Assembly: GCF_001649575.2 (NCBI RefSeq) | Contig: NC_051431.1 | Location: 21,333,423 to 21,397,422 of the forward strand | Direction: 5' to 3' | DNA: 64,000 nt | DNA from: Kryptolebias marmoratus | Taxonomy: Eukaryota > Chordata > Actinopteri > Cyprinodontiformes > Rivulidae | Shown: piece after piece, positions 11,286-22,330 of the stretch | How positions within the stretch are numbered: the first letter of the stretch is position 1 | Layout: the number at the start of each line of letters is the position of its first letter | Made by a program: the position numbers and the translations under genes | Notes under the pieces: model-generated | Told to the model about the DNA's origin: nothing | What the model saw: the letters and a program-made list of their open reading frames with translations, nothing else | The model's database searches: none

Positions 11286-12964
11286 TAATTGATTGGGATT
11301 CTTTGGACCCAAAAATCCAGCCGACACACTGACTGAAACGATTAACAATGTTTATTCTTTAAAACAGAACACTGCTTAACCAGATAGCAGGAACCGGGTG
11401 CCAATCTGTCAGGGGGTTCCTCCAGAAGTGAAAGGAATATCTCGTGGATGGTCCGTGAGTAAGTGTGGTCGAAGAAACAGTCCTGGTTCGGTCACAAGGG
11501 ACCCTCTGGTAGATAGGTACAAAATATCTGGCCGGCAGAGAGGAGTCAGAAGTCAGGCAAGGGTTGGCTAAATATTTTTTTTTCCAAATCATTGTTCATA
11601 TGCAGGCCCCTCTTCAACTTTCCTGTGTGCAGAATCTGTCTTGTACAAAACACCGGACTGAAGACTATCAGAGATATTGTTAGACTATATGTACATTTTA
11701 TACATTACAATTCGGTTATTAACACATATGAAATAAACACAATTTCAATAACAGTACTGTAGTTTCCAAAGGAAAGAAGGAAGAATTATAAATCTATGTG
11801 ATGTAAAATATGGTTTGTTCTCATTTCTGTTAAACTCATTACAGCTTTGTAACGTGTTTTATTCAAAGGGATTTCACAAAAGTGCAAACATTTAAAGCTT
11901 GTATAAATGATACATGGTAATGCAGTTCAAACTGTAAAATAATAATCAAACTTTGATACTTTGATTGCTGAAATAAGGTTACGCTGAGTCAATGATGAAA
12001 TATAAACAAACTTTGATATTGCTAAAATGATTTGATTGCTAAAATGAGGTTATGCTGAGTCAATGATAAAACAATCACAAAGAACAGTTGTGTTAGGGAG
12101 TCTGAAGGCTCCGGGACATCATGACATGATAAGCTGCTGCAGCGGATTGTGTGCAAAAAAAAAAACCCTGGTCTTGGGTGCAGTTTATAGTATAAAAAGA
12201 AGTGGAAGGGCTAATCACTTCAGACCCAACTGGGAACGTGTTGCTATTTTCTTCTTGTTGGTGAGTTCTTGTCTCCATTCAGCTGAATGCTTAAATAAAT
12301 GTATGATGGATAATTGAACCTCTGGTCTGGAACTCAGTTTGTGTGTCCGCCTTTTCTGCAACATCAAAGATCCGGTGAGAGAAACTAAGTGGTGAGGTGA
12401 GACTCCTCTGAAAGGAATAAATATTAAAGACTGGGTTTCTCAACAGTGATCCTACCCATGTCGGATCAAATATTTGCAATTTTCCAACAACTGTGTTTAA
12501 CTGTATGCAAGAAAAATACATATTCAGAGGTATCCACTGACATATATGTCTGCATATCTATGTAAATAAAAAACTATTTACAGTTACCCACATATACCCA
12601 CATTCCCATATAGACAGGCACATATTTCCATAAACTATCTTATAAAAATAGTTAATTCATAATTAGTTAATTATGATTAATCATATTTATTAATTTGAGT
12701 GTAAACTGCTTTTTCAGGTATTTTACCAAGAAATGGTAGGTTAGAAATAGGTCTATAATTACAGATCAAAGTTGGGTCTCAACTGCTTTTCTTTGATTGA
12801 GTTTAAAAGAACAATTTCTAATTTTCTAAGGCATCAAGAACATGTTTATTTAAACTTACTGTGACTATAGTCCACAATAGTTATCGAGTGCCTATAACAA
12901 CTGGAAACATTTGCATTTTTTGCAGGAGATGCAGTGTGAATCCTGGGTGCTGAATGAATTTGCT

Positions 12965-13190
12965 GAAATCTTGCTGGAGAAGCTGAAACTGAGGTGATAA
13001 AGCTAAAAGAAGTAGAATAGTAGCGAAAAGGTAAACAGCAACAATGCAGAATGCAAAATGCAAAATGCTAGCTAAAATCAATGAATGTCAAAACGGCAGA
13101 TAAAAGTAGCAGAACAGTAGCTAAAACCTAAAAGTAACAAAACACTAACTAAAAGTGACACAATGGTAGATAAAAGTAGCAGAGGAAGAC
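12965..13190 (+). repeat. AGCTAAAA-rich minisatellite, array 1
   Basis: Degenerate repeats of about 27 bases built from 'GCTAGCTAAAA' and 'AAAAGTAGCAGAA(C/T)'. Related arrays are at 16,385-16,465 and 41,090-41,600, with an inverted one at 50,550-51,290. Confidence 0.7.
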
Positions 13191-13639
13191 AAAATAGAGC
13201 AAGTGTGCAGAGGCAGTTTTTTTTAAGGAACTGAAAGGGATCTCAGTGTGTTTTCATGGGGAAAATAGTTGGAAATAAAGCTTATTATCTTGAAAAAGTT
13301 ACACTAATCGAAAGTCCTAGCTTCCATACATGAATAGCTGCAAAAGTCTGTAGAGGTACAGTAGTTAGATTGCAAATAATGCATGCAAAATTAAAAAAAA
13401 TTTAAAAAATGCAAAACCTCTCAAACTTTTCAAAGAAGTGGGAAATTATTGCGATGAATGACTGTGGGTGAGTAAGCTCAGGAGTCCATAAAGACAACCA
13501 AGGACACACACACACACCCTCACTATGGACATAACAAGCACATATTGCCTCGATTGTCTGTGACCTGTTTCTTTGGCCTGGCTTACCCTTCTCTACACTG
13601 CCATAAACATGACAAGGCAAAACAAGACCACAGACAACC

Positions 13640-13975
13640 ACAGCAGTGCGGTGGTTAGAGCTGTTGCCTCCCTGCAAGAAGGTCGCAGGATCGCTTCCCG
13701 ACCTTGGGCCTTTCTGGGTGGAGTTTACATATTCTCCTTTTTCCACGTGGGGGTACTCTGGTTTCCTCCCACAGACCAAAAACATGCATGTTAGGTTCAT
13801 TGGTAACTCTAAATTGTCCCTAGGTGTGAATGGTTGTTTGTCTCATCTGTCTCTATGTGTCCCTGGGACGGACTTGTGACCTGTCCAGGGTGTCCCCCGC
13901 CTCTCGCACAGTGACTGCTAGAAATAGACACCAGCTCCCTCCTGATCTGGAAAGTGCGTAAAGAAAATGGATGAA
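13640..13975 (+). repeat. Dispersed teleost repeat ('GTGGTTAGAGCTGTTGCCTC' type), copy 1
   Basis: It contains the common fish phrases 'GTGGAGTTTACATATTCTCC', 'GGTTTCCTCCCACAGACC', 'AACATGCATGTTAGGTTCAT', 'TCTAAATTGTCCCTAGGTGTG', 'GACCTGTCCAGGGTGTCCCC' and 'AAGAAAATGGATGAAAA'. A second copy in the same orientation is at 40,213-40,445. It is non-coding. I leave its class open. Confidence 0.85.
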
Positions 13976-14594
13976 AAACTAGAAGTAAATTAGAAAATAC
14001 AAGATGTAAAAATATGTATTTATTAAGCAGTTGATCACTGCTTTGTGTCGCCAACTGAATGCATACGATTACTAGTTTCTGATAAGAGCTTATGTATATA
14101 TAGCTTTGAAACTTTTTATTTCAGACACAAATTAAAACCTTATACTGTGCATAGTTTGCATCATATTCCTTTCTGAAAAGGTCAGCTTTTACTTACAATC
14201 CAACCAAGTACGTGGATTTTTTTGCTCTATTTCTTTTCCCCCAGTCTTTATTTTTTGCCACAGCAGATCCACCTGAACTTTCCTCACCACAGACACACAT
14301 GTCGAGGTCACCGTGTCAGAGTGCATTGACCAAAATCTCTTCATTTGTGTTTATGATCTCATGAGGTTGCAGCCCGGTAGTCTAAACCTCCCCCTTATTT
14401 CACTTCTCGTTTCACAGTTCTGCTCGGCGCACATCTGTTCTGGGACTTTCCTGCCCTCTGCTGCTTTACATGTGGCCGGCGAATTTACCACCAAAGCTTT
14501 ATAAAAGTTGCTTTTTTTTTGGCCACTTGATGTATTTATTATTGCCTGTCGCTGAAGACAAAAAGGCGATAATGTTTTACTGGTCTGTGCGTGT

Positions 14595-14745
14595 ATGGGT
14601 GTGTCTGTTTGTCTGTCTATTAGCAAAGTATCTCATGATGCAGTGCAGTGATTTTATTGAAACTTTTAGAAAGTAATCATTGGATGCACATCAACAACTA
14701 TTGGAGTCGCCCAATTCAAGATGGCTGCCACAGTTAATCAAACAT
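14595..14745 (-). repeat. Dispersed 'GCGGCCAT' repeat family, copy 8
   Basis: Inverted: 'GTCTGTTTGTCTGTCTATTA', 'AAAGTATCTCATGATG', 'TTTTAGAAAGTAATCATTGGA', 'TTGGAGTCGCCCAATTCAAG', 'ATGGCTGCCAC'. Confidence 0.85.
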
Positions 14746-15700
14746 GAAAACAAATAGAAATAGCAACGGTGTAACATGTGAACCTTTTTTTTTTTTTTTT
14801 GCCAATTTCCAATAAACTACAAGTTGCTTGTTTGTTCAGTTAACCATTTGTTAAGTTACATTTTTTAATAACAGTTAGATTTAGTTGCTTGTGTAATAGC
14901 TAATTATTTGGATTTTTCTTTTTTTTTCAAAAACATTTTCTGACTGCTTGGTCCCTCACAACAGCTACACAGTAACTCGTCACATGATTGGACGTACTCA
15001 TTCGAGGAATGCTTGCACTTTTTATTTCCTCAGTGTTCAGTCGGTTGAAATTCTGGACACTTTCTGTATCGCCCTAAAATCCGAAAACTCTCTAAAATTC
15101 AGGTCTAATTTAAACCAGTTATTTGATATAGTTTTAGGCAACGAGATGAGCATCAAGACGAGGTTCACGCAGGTCATGGTGTAGATTTTAGTCTGAATGA
15201 AAGGAAGTGGTATATGTGAAGGGAAATTTGTGATTTACGGTCTAACCATAAAGTTCATATAAAAGCTGCATAAAAATATTGTTGCAGTAGGCTAAAACAA
15301 CAGAGCAATACACATAGCAGAAACTAGAAAGCCATCGGTTTGGGTCACGTGTTTTGGGTTCAACACAAGCGTTTTTGGGGGGCATTTTTGGCTGACAACC
15401 ATGCAGACTTTATAAACCTCAGGATCAGACATGAAATGTAGAACCTGTCGTGTAATCCTGCCAACGTGTCCTGCCTTTTTTCTTAAAAGGGTGCGGCAAG
15501 AATGAAAAGATGAAGAGCAAGCATCGAATTTCAGTGCGCGTTTAAAACGTGGTTTAAAAACCTGCTAAGTCATCTTGCATGTCATTTTATGCTGCACCGT
15601 GCAGGGATGATACTCTGCCCAGTATTTTTACCAGTTGTGACTCAAAATAAGATCTGAAAGAACTAAAATGCATGTTAAATGACATGCAAAACTATGTGTC

Positions 15701-16159
15701 TGTCAGGATCTGGGGGGTTTAGGGTTTTTTTGTATTGAGTTTATGGTTTCTTTAATTCTGTTATTCAGTTCCTGTGTTTAGCCTTGTCTTAGTTCAGTTC
15801 TTGTTCCTTGTGTCTTTGTTTCCTGTCATCATTCACTTCTCCTCAGTCAGTCTCTTGTTTTCCTGCCACGCCCATCTCCACCTGATCCTAGTTGTTATCA
15901 CTCACCTGTGCCCACTTCACCTAATTACCCTTTGTTTTAAAACCCGGTCATCTCCTCCACTCACTGCTCGTTCATTGTCACTTCGTGCGCTGTCTGGTTG
16001 TCCCTCTCGTCTTGTGTCTCAGGTTTGGATTTTTGTTATGTTTGGTTTTGCTGCCCCGTCAGCCTTTGTTTTTGATAATCTTTTATTTTAATAAATTAGT
16101 TTCTTTTTGAAAGATGAGTCAGCGCTCTGGGCTCGCCTCCTTCTCCACCCTTCATGACA
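15701..16159 (+). mobile_element. Solo LTR of a gypsy-type retrotransposon with 5-bp target duplication
   Basis: The element starts TGTCAGGATC and ends TTCATGACA, giving the 5-bp inverted ends TGTCA...TGACA that bound LTRs. It is flanked on both sides by GTGTC (15,696-15,700 and 16,160-16,164), a perfect 5-bp target-site duplication, so it is one complete 459-bp LTR left by LTR-LTR recombination. Inside are 'TTTTAAAACCCGGTCATCTC' (TATA-like) and AATAAATTAG (a polyadenylation signal) in plus orientation, as expected for U3-R-U5. No internal region adjoins it. Confidence 0.85.
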
Positions 16160-16384
16160 GTGTCAGGAATGGAGTTCTGTTTATGGGCAACGCTACAAGA
16201 ACATGCTACGTTTGGTTGTTTTTTGTATAAAATGACTGCAGTTGTTAGATGATAAAACTCGAGAAAGCTCCTTGAGAAACAAAACGTCTTCAGCTACAGA
16301 ACAGAAGTCCAGTTGTTTTTTGTTTCTATCCTTTTTTTTATTTATTTATTTCATGTCCTGGATGACTGAAAATCTACACCATCA

Positions 16385-16465
16385 TTTAGCGAAACATTAG
16401 CTTGAAGTAACAAAATGCTAACTAAAAGCTAAAAGTAGCAGAACACCAGCTAAAACTAGAAAAAA
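16385..16465 (+). repeat. AGCTAAAA-rich minisatellite, array 2
   Basis: A short array: 'AACAAAATGCTAACTAAAAG', 'CTAAAAGTAGCAGAACACC', 'AGCTAAAACTAG'. It is the same unit as the 41-kb array. Confidence 0.65.
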
Positions 16466-16582
16466 GGCACAGAAGAAAAGACCACGGATAAAGAAAAAAC
16501 AGGATTGCTAGTCTACAGTGTGAATGCTTAAACAGCGTTCTCAGAATTTAAAAGAAACGTTTAACAATGTTTCTTTTCCATC

Positions 16583-16892
16583 TGGGTGGCTGTGGATCAG
16601 CGGTTAGAGCAGTTGTTCTTCAAGGAGGTTTGATTCCTGGCAGCAGTATCATGTTGAAGTGCCCCTGAGCAAGACACTGAATCCCTCATTGCCTTTGATA
16701 TGTGGCCCATTGGTGTATGAATGGAGTTTAAAGCACTGATTAGTAGAATGATTTATTCAGATTAGCTTTGTAGAGTGCTGTATGGATGTGTGCAGATGGG
16801 TTAATGAGGGCACAAATTGTGCTGTAAAGCCCTTTGAGTAGCCTGGTTGGCTAGAAAGGCGCTATATACTGTAGGTACATTCCATTTATCTC
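16583..16892 (+). repeat. tRNA-derived SINE
   Basis: The head 'GGGTGGCTGTGGATCAGCGG' and 'GGTTTGATTCCTGG' resemble the A and B boxes of an RNA polymerase III promoter in a tRNA-like part. The body has 'AGTGCCCCTGAGCAAGACAC' and 'CCCATTGGTGTATGAATGG'. The tail is 'AAAGCCCTTTGAGTAGCC' and 'AGAAAGGCGCTATATACTGT'. This is a familiar teleost SINE layout. A detached tail of the same family lies at 53,813-53,900. Confidence 0.85.
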
Positions 16893-17135
16893 CTGGCTTC
16901 AAGGTCCGAAAGGCCTTAAAGGGCTCATGAAATGAAGGTTTAACTAAACTCAGTGATTTCTGTCCAAAAGTACATTTTATTTTAGTATGAGTCACAGATT
17001 AAAACCTTTGGATCTGGAACCAAAAAAAAAACATTCAGTTTGATGTGGCCATAAATGGAATAAAATCCACATTTATTTTGCATTTTATTGTGAAATGTGA
17101 TACTTTCACATTTTTGTCTTTCACTCAGATGGCTC

Positions 17136-17138
<3 letters not shown>

Positions 17139-17174
<36 letters not shown>
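17139..17174. repeat. (GT)n microsatellite
   Basis: About 17 GT units without interruption. Confidence 0.95.
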
Positions 17175-17176
<2 letters not shown>

Positions 17177-17689
17177 ATTTATGAAAGCCTCTCCAAACAT
17201 CTGTGCCTTTTGGCAATTACTTATACTTTCCTGCAAAAGAGACAATTACCAAGGCCTTTTATTGTTGTGCTAAATGTGTGGGGTTATTTAGGGGGATGGG
17301 GGAGTGGCTGAGGAAGATACAGCATCAATAAACTCCAGGACATGGAAAACTTTGTAGTAACAAATGATTCCACATGGAAGCAAAAACAGAAAAGAAAAGA
17401 AAATCCTGGCCTGCATCCAAAAATAAAGTTTTATGATCACAAACATGTTTTGTCGCAGTCAATCATTCTGGCATTGAGGGGATGACTTATAGACTATGTT
17501 CTAACTGTTCAGTTGTTCGTAAAAGTGACCACAGAAAGCTGCCAGAGCCTCAAATTCAAGCTGTATTTGGTCGAGAGGAACCTGGAAAGCTCCAAACTTT
17601 GGTTGCACGGGGAGAAACGAAGAAACAAATAAGAGAAGAAACTCTACACAGAGAGAAACTGTCAAAAATGGCAACAACCCAGTCAGTTT

Positions 17690-19415
17690 TGCAGATAAGA
17701 GGTTTCAGCAGAGCTCAAGCGCCTATTCCAAGCAGGCATCGTTGAACCAGCGGACACATCTGAATGGATGTGTGCTCTAGTGGTGGCACAAACATGCAAA
17801 GAAGACTCGAGACTTGTTGATCTCTGTGGATCTAATAAAAGTGTGATAATATATGGTCACCCTCTGCCTCATATGGAGGACTTGTTCACAAAACCACCAT
17901 CTCCCTCTCCACCCCGATAGCCCTCCACAGTCTTACTGCTTTCGTAACACAAGAGGGACTTTTTCAGTTCACGTGACCTCCTTTTGGGCTTGCTTCAGCA
18001 CCATCTGCCTTCCAAACGAAAATGATGCGCGCCCCAGTCCAGATCACTTGACTGCCATCGCTAAAGCTCCTGTACCAAAAGATATGCTCTTTGTTCATTC
18101 CTGGGCCTAACCTTCTGGTTCAGCAGGTTTCTGCCGAGCTACGCAACGGTGATGGTTGACCCACTGACGCAAACAAATACTCAAGCTGAACTAAAATAGA
18201 CTGATGAAGCAAATAAAAGCTCCAATGATCTCAAAACAAAGCCCAGCACTTGCCATCTACAACCCTGAATGGCCAGCAATCATCCCAACAGACGCCTCAG
18301 ACTTTGAATTGGGAGCTGCTCTGACACGGTTGCACTCAGATGATGCGGAACACGTTGCTGCCTTTTGCTTCTCGCACTCAGTCTCCAGCCGAGAGAAGAA
18401 AAAGAGCAGAAAAAGAAGATCTCGCTTGTGTGTGAACAGTTGAATGACGGAGGACGCACGTGTGGGGACGCAGATTCACGCTCGGAGCTGATCACCGAGC
18501 CGTCAGCACTCTGCTAAGCGCTAAAGGAATGAACAGAGCTGGCATGAGAGTTGCACGCTGGTCAGCTTGACTGATGTGTTTCCAGGACAACCTGCAGCAC
18601 CGATCAGGAAGTCAGAACGTCATGGTTGACTGCCTCCCATGCGTTCCCCTGAGCACCGCTAATACAGCTGCAGATTCTGAACAGAATTTGATCACAGAGA
18701 TCTCTCTTGCAAACTTGCTCGCTGATTTTATGGCTGAATGTGAACTTAAAAAACTTCAACAAATTATCCGTTCAGGATGGCCGAAAGTGAAGAAGCCCCT
18801 TCCAGAAGGAGTCAAACCTTATTTCCTTCTGGGACATGACCAGAGTCACCACTGATATTCAGAGGAAAACTTCTCATAGTTGCCAAGTTGTGTGGGAAAA
18901 GTTGGTGCACTTGGCTCATGAAGGACACAAGGGGCATAGTTCGCACTCAGCGATGCTTCAGAGAATTTAAGTGGTGGCAACATATGGGCGATTTGGTCCA
19001 CATGGTCCTGTCATCATGCACTGCGTCTGCATCTGTCAGGCATGTGTTTGACCTGCATCATTACAACCTGTCAAGTTTCCAGAGGCTCCATTTCAACATA
19101 TTGCTGTCAACATTGTTGGTCCATTTGAACATGAAGCTTATAAACTGCAGGTTTGCCATCACCCTTGTAGATTATTTCAGTAAATGGCCTGTAAATGGCA
19201 GAATTTATTATAGGGTACCACCTGTTGTTGATAAGTCCTGACTATGTTGTGACTTCTATTCCAAGACCCACGGGTTCTCTCAGAATGACCTTGTTAACAC
19301 GAGTGGTGTTGAATTTTCTCCTCATGGGAACCAGACTCCCTTGCTTTTCCCTAACTCCTGCTTCTGGTCCAGTATTTCAATATCTTCAATAAAAGCTCCT
19401 GTGTTGACTCTGGAG
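17690..19415 (+). mobile_element. Ty3/gypsy retrotransposon pol fossil, 5' part
   Basis: In shifting plus-strand frames I can read, in order: the start of reverse transcriptase (LKRLFQAGIVEPADTSEW, then LRLVDLCGSNKSVI-like and GHPLPHMEDLF), its centre (LTAFVTQEGLFQFT, then FGLASAPSAFQ), the RNase H entry (NPEWPAIIPTDASDFELGAA), the 'TLLSAKGMNRAGMRVARWSA'-type block, an integrase zinc-finger-like part (LAHEGHKGI, then WWQHMGDLV) and the start of the integrase core (FAITLVDYFSKWPV). The order is that of gypsy pol. There are many frameshifts and stops, and a middle part of the RT is missing, so this is a dead copy. It continues at 21,838 after an interruption. Confidence 0.85.
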
Positions 19416-19458
19416 GTAGAGCTTTGATTCGGAGCTTCCCGTTCAGACCTAAGACTCG

Positions 19459-19552
19459 GATGTTAATTCTTAATTGTCTTTAAGGCTCTCTGTATGTTGT
19501 GCACCATACATAAATAAACCTTTTTGAGTGATTTCATCTAACAGTGCCTGGA
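19459..19552 (+). repeat. ~95-bp direct repeat, left copy
   Basis: It begins GATGTTAATTCTTAATTGTC and ends ATCTAACAGTGCCTG. It is nearly the same as 21,658-21,749, differing at a few bases. The two copies are in the same orientation and bracket about 2.1 kb that includes the LINE and the assembly gap. Confidence 0.9.
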
Positions 19553-19560
19553 AATTGATT

Positions 19561-20663
19561 TTCTTCCACAACACAAGCTAAAGGATAGACCATGCAAGAC
19601 CATACTTCCATCTTACATCATTCTACCTCCAAAAGTTAGAAGTCCCTGATCAGCACCAATCTCAAAATCCAATATGGCTGTTTTGTGCATGAAAGTGATG
19701 ATAAGCATTTAATGTTTGCTTTTGTTGATTTGTATTCAATTAAATCTCTTGCACAGATAATGTCTGAATTCCAAGTCATGACAAGTCTTACCTACCTATT
19801 TATTCTACCTCTATTAGAGAACATGTCGGTTCAGTGTTTGAATGCATAGTATTATATTGCTATCAGCTAGCATTTTTGAAATAATAGTTAGCTTAGTCAC
19901 TGAGCACAACAATTAACAAATCCTACAGGTTTGTAACTAGAACACAATTAAGTTGGGTTTGACGTACAATTCAAGGTTGAACTTCTGAAGTAGATACAAT
20001 GCGGCATTAACCCCATTAAAACTAGCTGTTAGCTCATTCATTAGCTCAGTCTGGTCAGAATTTAGGTCTTTTTATCCAAACTGAGGTCGTTCAAAGAACT
20101 ATCAACTATAAGTAAGATATCAGTAATAAAAACTTTACCACAAAAACCACACTTCAGGAGAGCTAAACTATCATTTTAAATGTTGCGTTCAATGCTTGAA
20201 GTTTTGTTTTCTTTTTAAAAAGAACATCAGCTTTGTACTATGTAGTTTGTATGATATTTGAGGATACTATAAATTAATTGACCTTGTTTTTTTTTTTCTT
20301 AAATGAAGTTGTGTTGTAGTCACTTTTGCTTACAGCGTTAAGCTTCAAGTGATTTCTCACTGTCATAACTGTAAAAAAATGATAAAATGGCCCTATTCCA
20401 TAAAGGGCTGTTTCTGTTTCCGACAGCTTGAGAATAAGCTAATTGTCAGAGAGTTGGCAGCTGAATAGCATCAGAGAGTTTAATCTAACCACAATGGCAT
20501 GTTTGATTGGTCAGAGCGTGGCTGGGTACAGAGGGTGGGGGGCAGCCCTCTCTTGTGGCAGTGGAGAACAAACATAAATCTTCTTCAACAATCTATTTTC
20601 CATCATACTTATTCACAGGGGACATCTCAAAGTGGTCTTTACCCTTTCTGTCAATGGCTGCCC
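19561..20663. other. inserted non-coding sequence inside the gypsy fossil
   Basis: AT-rich sequence without a coding frame, between the left direct repeat and the assembly gap. I cannot say whether it is the 3' part of the LINE or a further element. Confidence 0.5.
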
Positions 20664-20844
20664 NNNNNNNNNNNNNNNNNNNNNNNNNNNNNNNNNNNNN
20701 NNNNNNNNNNNNNNNNNNNNNNNNNNNNNNNNNNNNNNNNNNNNNNNNNNNNNNNNNNNNNNNNNNNNNNNNNNNNNNNNNNNNNNNNNNNNNNNNNNNN
20801 NNNNNNNNNNNNNNNNNNNNNNNNNNNNNNNNNNNNNNNNNNNN
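20664..20844. other. assembly gap (181 N)
   Basis: A run of N inside the LINE reverse transcriptase. Any frame read across it is meaningless. Confidence 1.
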
Positions 20845-21657
20845 GGTCAAATGCCTTCTCCGCATCGAGGGAGACCGCGACCTCAGGAGCCCCCCCCGAC
20901 ACAGGAGAATGAACAACACTAATGAGCCTACGTATATTAGAGAAAGAGTGGCGGCCCCTCATGAACCCAGTCTGATCTGAAGAGATTATGTCTGCCATAG
21001 TAGCGTCTAGTCTTATAGCCAGAAGTTTAGCTAGGATTTTAACATCTGCATTTAGAAGAGAAATGGGCCGGTAGGAAGCACAATCTGTTGGATTTTTACC
21101 ATGTTTTAGTAACAGTATAATGTTAGCTTCTGTAAGGGTCTGAGGCAAGGTTCCCCGATCTAGGGAGTGGTTAAACATTTCAAGTAAGAGAGGTGCTAAT
21201 TTTGGAGAAAATTTTTTATAGAATTCGATTGGATAGCCATCTGGCCCAGGGGCCTTGCCACTCTGCATCGCAGAAATAGAAAAGATAACTTCACTAAGAG
21301 CGAGGGGTCTATCCATATCCCTCTCTTTATCAGGGCCAATCGTAGGGAAGTTCAAGCCTTCCAGGAAATCATTCAAATCAGAATTATCCTCTGGGAATTC
21401 TGATGAGTACAGATCCGAATAAAATTTTTCAAAGGCTTGATTTATTTCAGCTGGATCGACTGTTTGCTCACCCGAGGTTTTTTGGATCTGTGATATAAGC
21501 TGTGCTGCCGACCGACTTTTGAGTTGGTGGGCTAGGAAGCGGCTCGCCCTGTCACCGTGCTCATATATAAAGCCTCGCGATCTAAGCAAGGATTGTTCCA
21601 CGTCCCGCGTCGATATAAGATTATATTCCAGTTGTAAAGCAAGTCTCTCTTTGTCTG
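20845..21657 (-). mobile_element. L1/Tx1-like non-LTR retrotransposon, reverse-transcriptase fragment
   Basis: A long minus-strand frame that stays open for over 260 codons. It has the linker before RT (SLLRSRGFIYEHGDRASRFL), then GKAPGPDGYPIEFYKKF, LPQTLTEANIILLLKHGK, CASYRPISLLNADVKILAKL, SDQTGFMRGRHSFSNIRRL and AVSLDAEKAFD, just before the gap. These are RT domains 0 to 3 (A) of L1-clade elements, and the KAPGPDGYPIEFYK form is typical of the Tx1/L1 group in fish. The catalytic YADD and later domains fall in or beyond the gap. The good frame suggests a fairly recent insertion into the older gypsy copy. Confidence 0.85.
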
Positions 21658-21749
21658 ATGTTAATTCTTAATTGTCTTTAATGCTCTCTATATTTTGTGC
21701 ACAATATATAAATAAACCTGTTTGAGTGATTTCATCTAACAGTGCCTGA
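21658..21749 (+). repeat. ~95-bp direct repeat, right copy
   Basis: Partner of 19,459-19,552. It begins at the point where the LINE frame starts and ends ATCTAACAGTGCCTG. Confidence 0.9.
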
Positions 21750-21837
21750 AATTATTGTTTTGCCATGACAGGCCTTACTCTTAATGCTATGACAAACACT
21801 GCCATAGAATTCTCAACTTCTGATTTTTTTTTTACAT

Positions 21838-22330
21838 GTGTAGGAAACCCTTAATGAACCACAGTTTACATCTTCTTCTTTTGCTAATTTCATAAGTGAA
21901 CGTGTCATTAAGCACATCAGAACAAGTGTATACCATTCTCAGGCAAACACAATATGTGGAATGCCTTAATAGAGTGCTAAAAAAAAACATTCAGGCAGCA
22001 CAAGCTACACAATGACCCTGGAAGCCTGCAGTTACCGAAATGCTTCACCTCATGCCACAACTGGTGAATCCGCTTTCCAGCTTCTCAGACGAAGACCAAT
22101 GAGGATAAAACTGGACATCCTGCCTCCACCTAACGGGACAGTGATGGTGATGAACAGTATGGATATGTTAGAGACAACAAGGTTCTATAACAAGCCAAAA
22201 GTGCACGTTACACAAATGAAAAGAGAGGAGCCAAACCCACCAATGTCAATGTTGGCGCTACAGTCAGAGTGAGGAAGACTTTTCATATGGGAAAAGTAGA
22301 AACCCAGTACAACAATCCTTTGTTAGTAAA
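21838..22330 (+). mobile_element. Ty3/gypsy retrotransposon pol fossil, 3' part
   Basis: It resumes the integrase begun at 19,140: 'GPQFTSSSFANFISERVIKH', then IRTSVYHSQAN, then SPHATTGESAFQLLRRRPMR and IKLDILPPP, then, after a frameshift, VGATVRVRKTFHMGKVETQY. These are the end of the integrase core and the C-terminal part of gypsy integrase. Together with 17,690-19,415 it shows one gypsy copy split by about 2.4 kb of later insertions. Confidence 0.85.

Larger units (their letters stand above)
8721..15695. other. gene-free, repeat-rich stretch
   Basis: No protein-like reading frame or exon chain is visible. The longest open frames are AT-rich and low in complexity. Recognised repeats are listed separately. 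The part at 11,290-11,590 reads like a moderately repetitive element ('GGACCCAAAAATCCAG' at its start), but I cannot classify it. Confidence 0.6.
16165..17480. other. intergenic, no gene seen
   Basis: It holds a short AGCTAAAA array, a tRNA-derived SINE and a GT microsatellite (listed separately). The rest is AT-rich unique sequence without an exon-like frame. Confidence 0.6.

Noticed and set aside
16583..16680. Possible tRNA gene
   Set aside because: A- and B-box-like sequences are present, but there is no intact cloverleaf and a long SINE body and tail follow.
16982..17311. Frames of about 87 codons on both strands with His-Thr or Cys-Val runs
   Set aside because: These are translations of the GT microsatellite.
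20507..20980. Open frames of 96-157 codons on the plus strand
   Set aside because: They are kept open only by the run of N. The real coding strand here is the minus-strand LINE.
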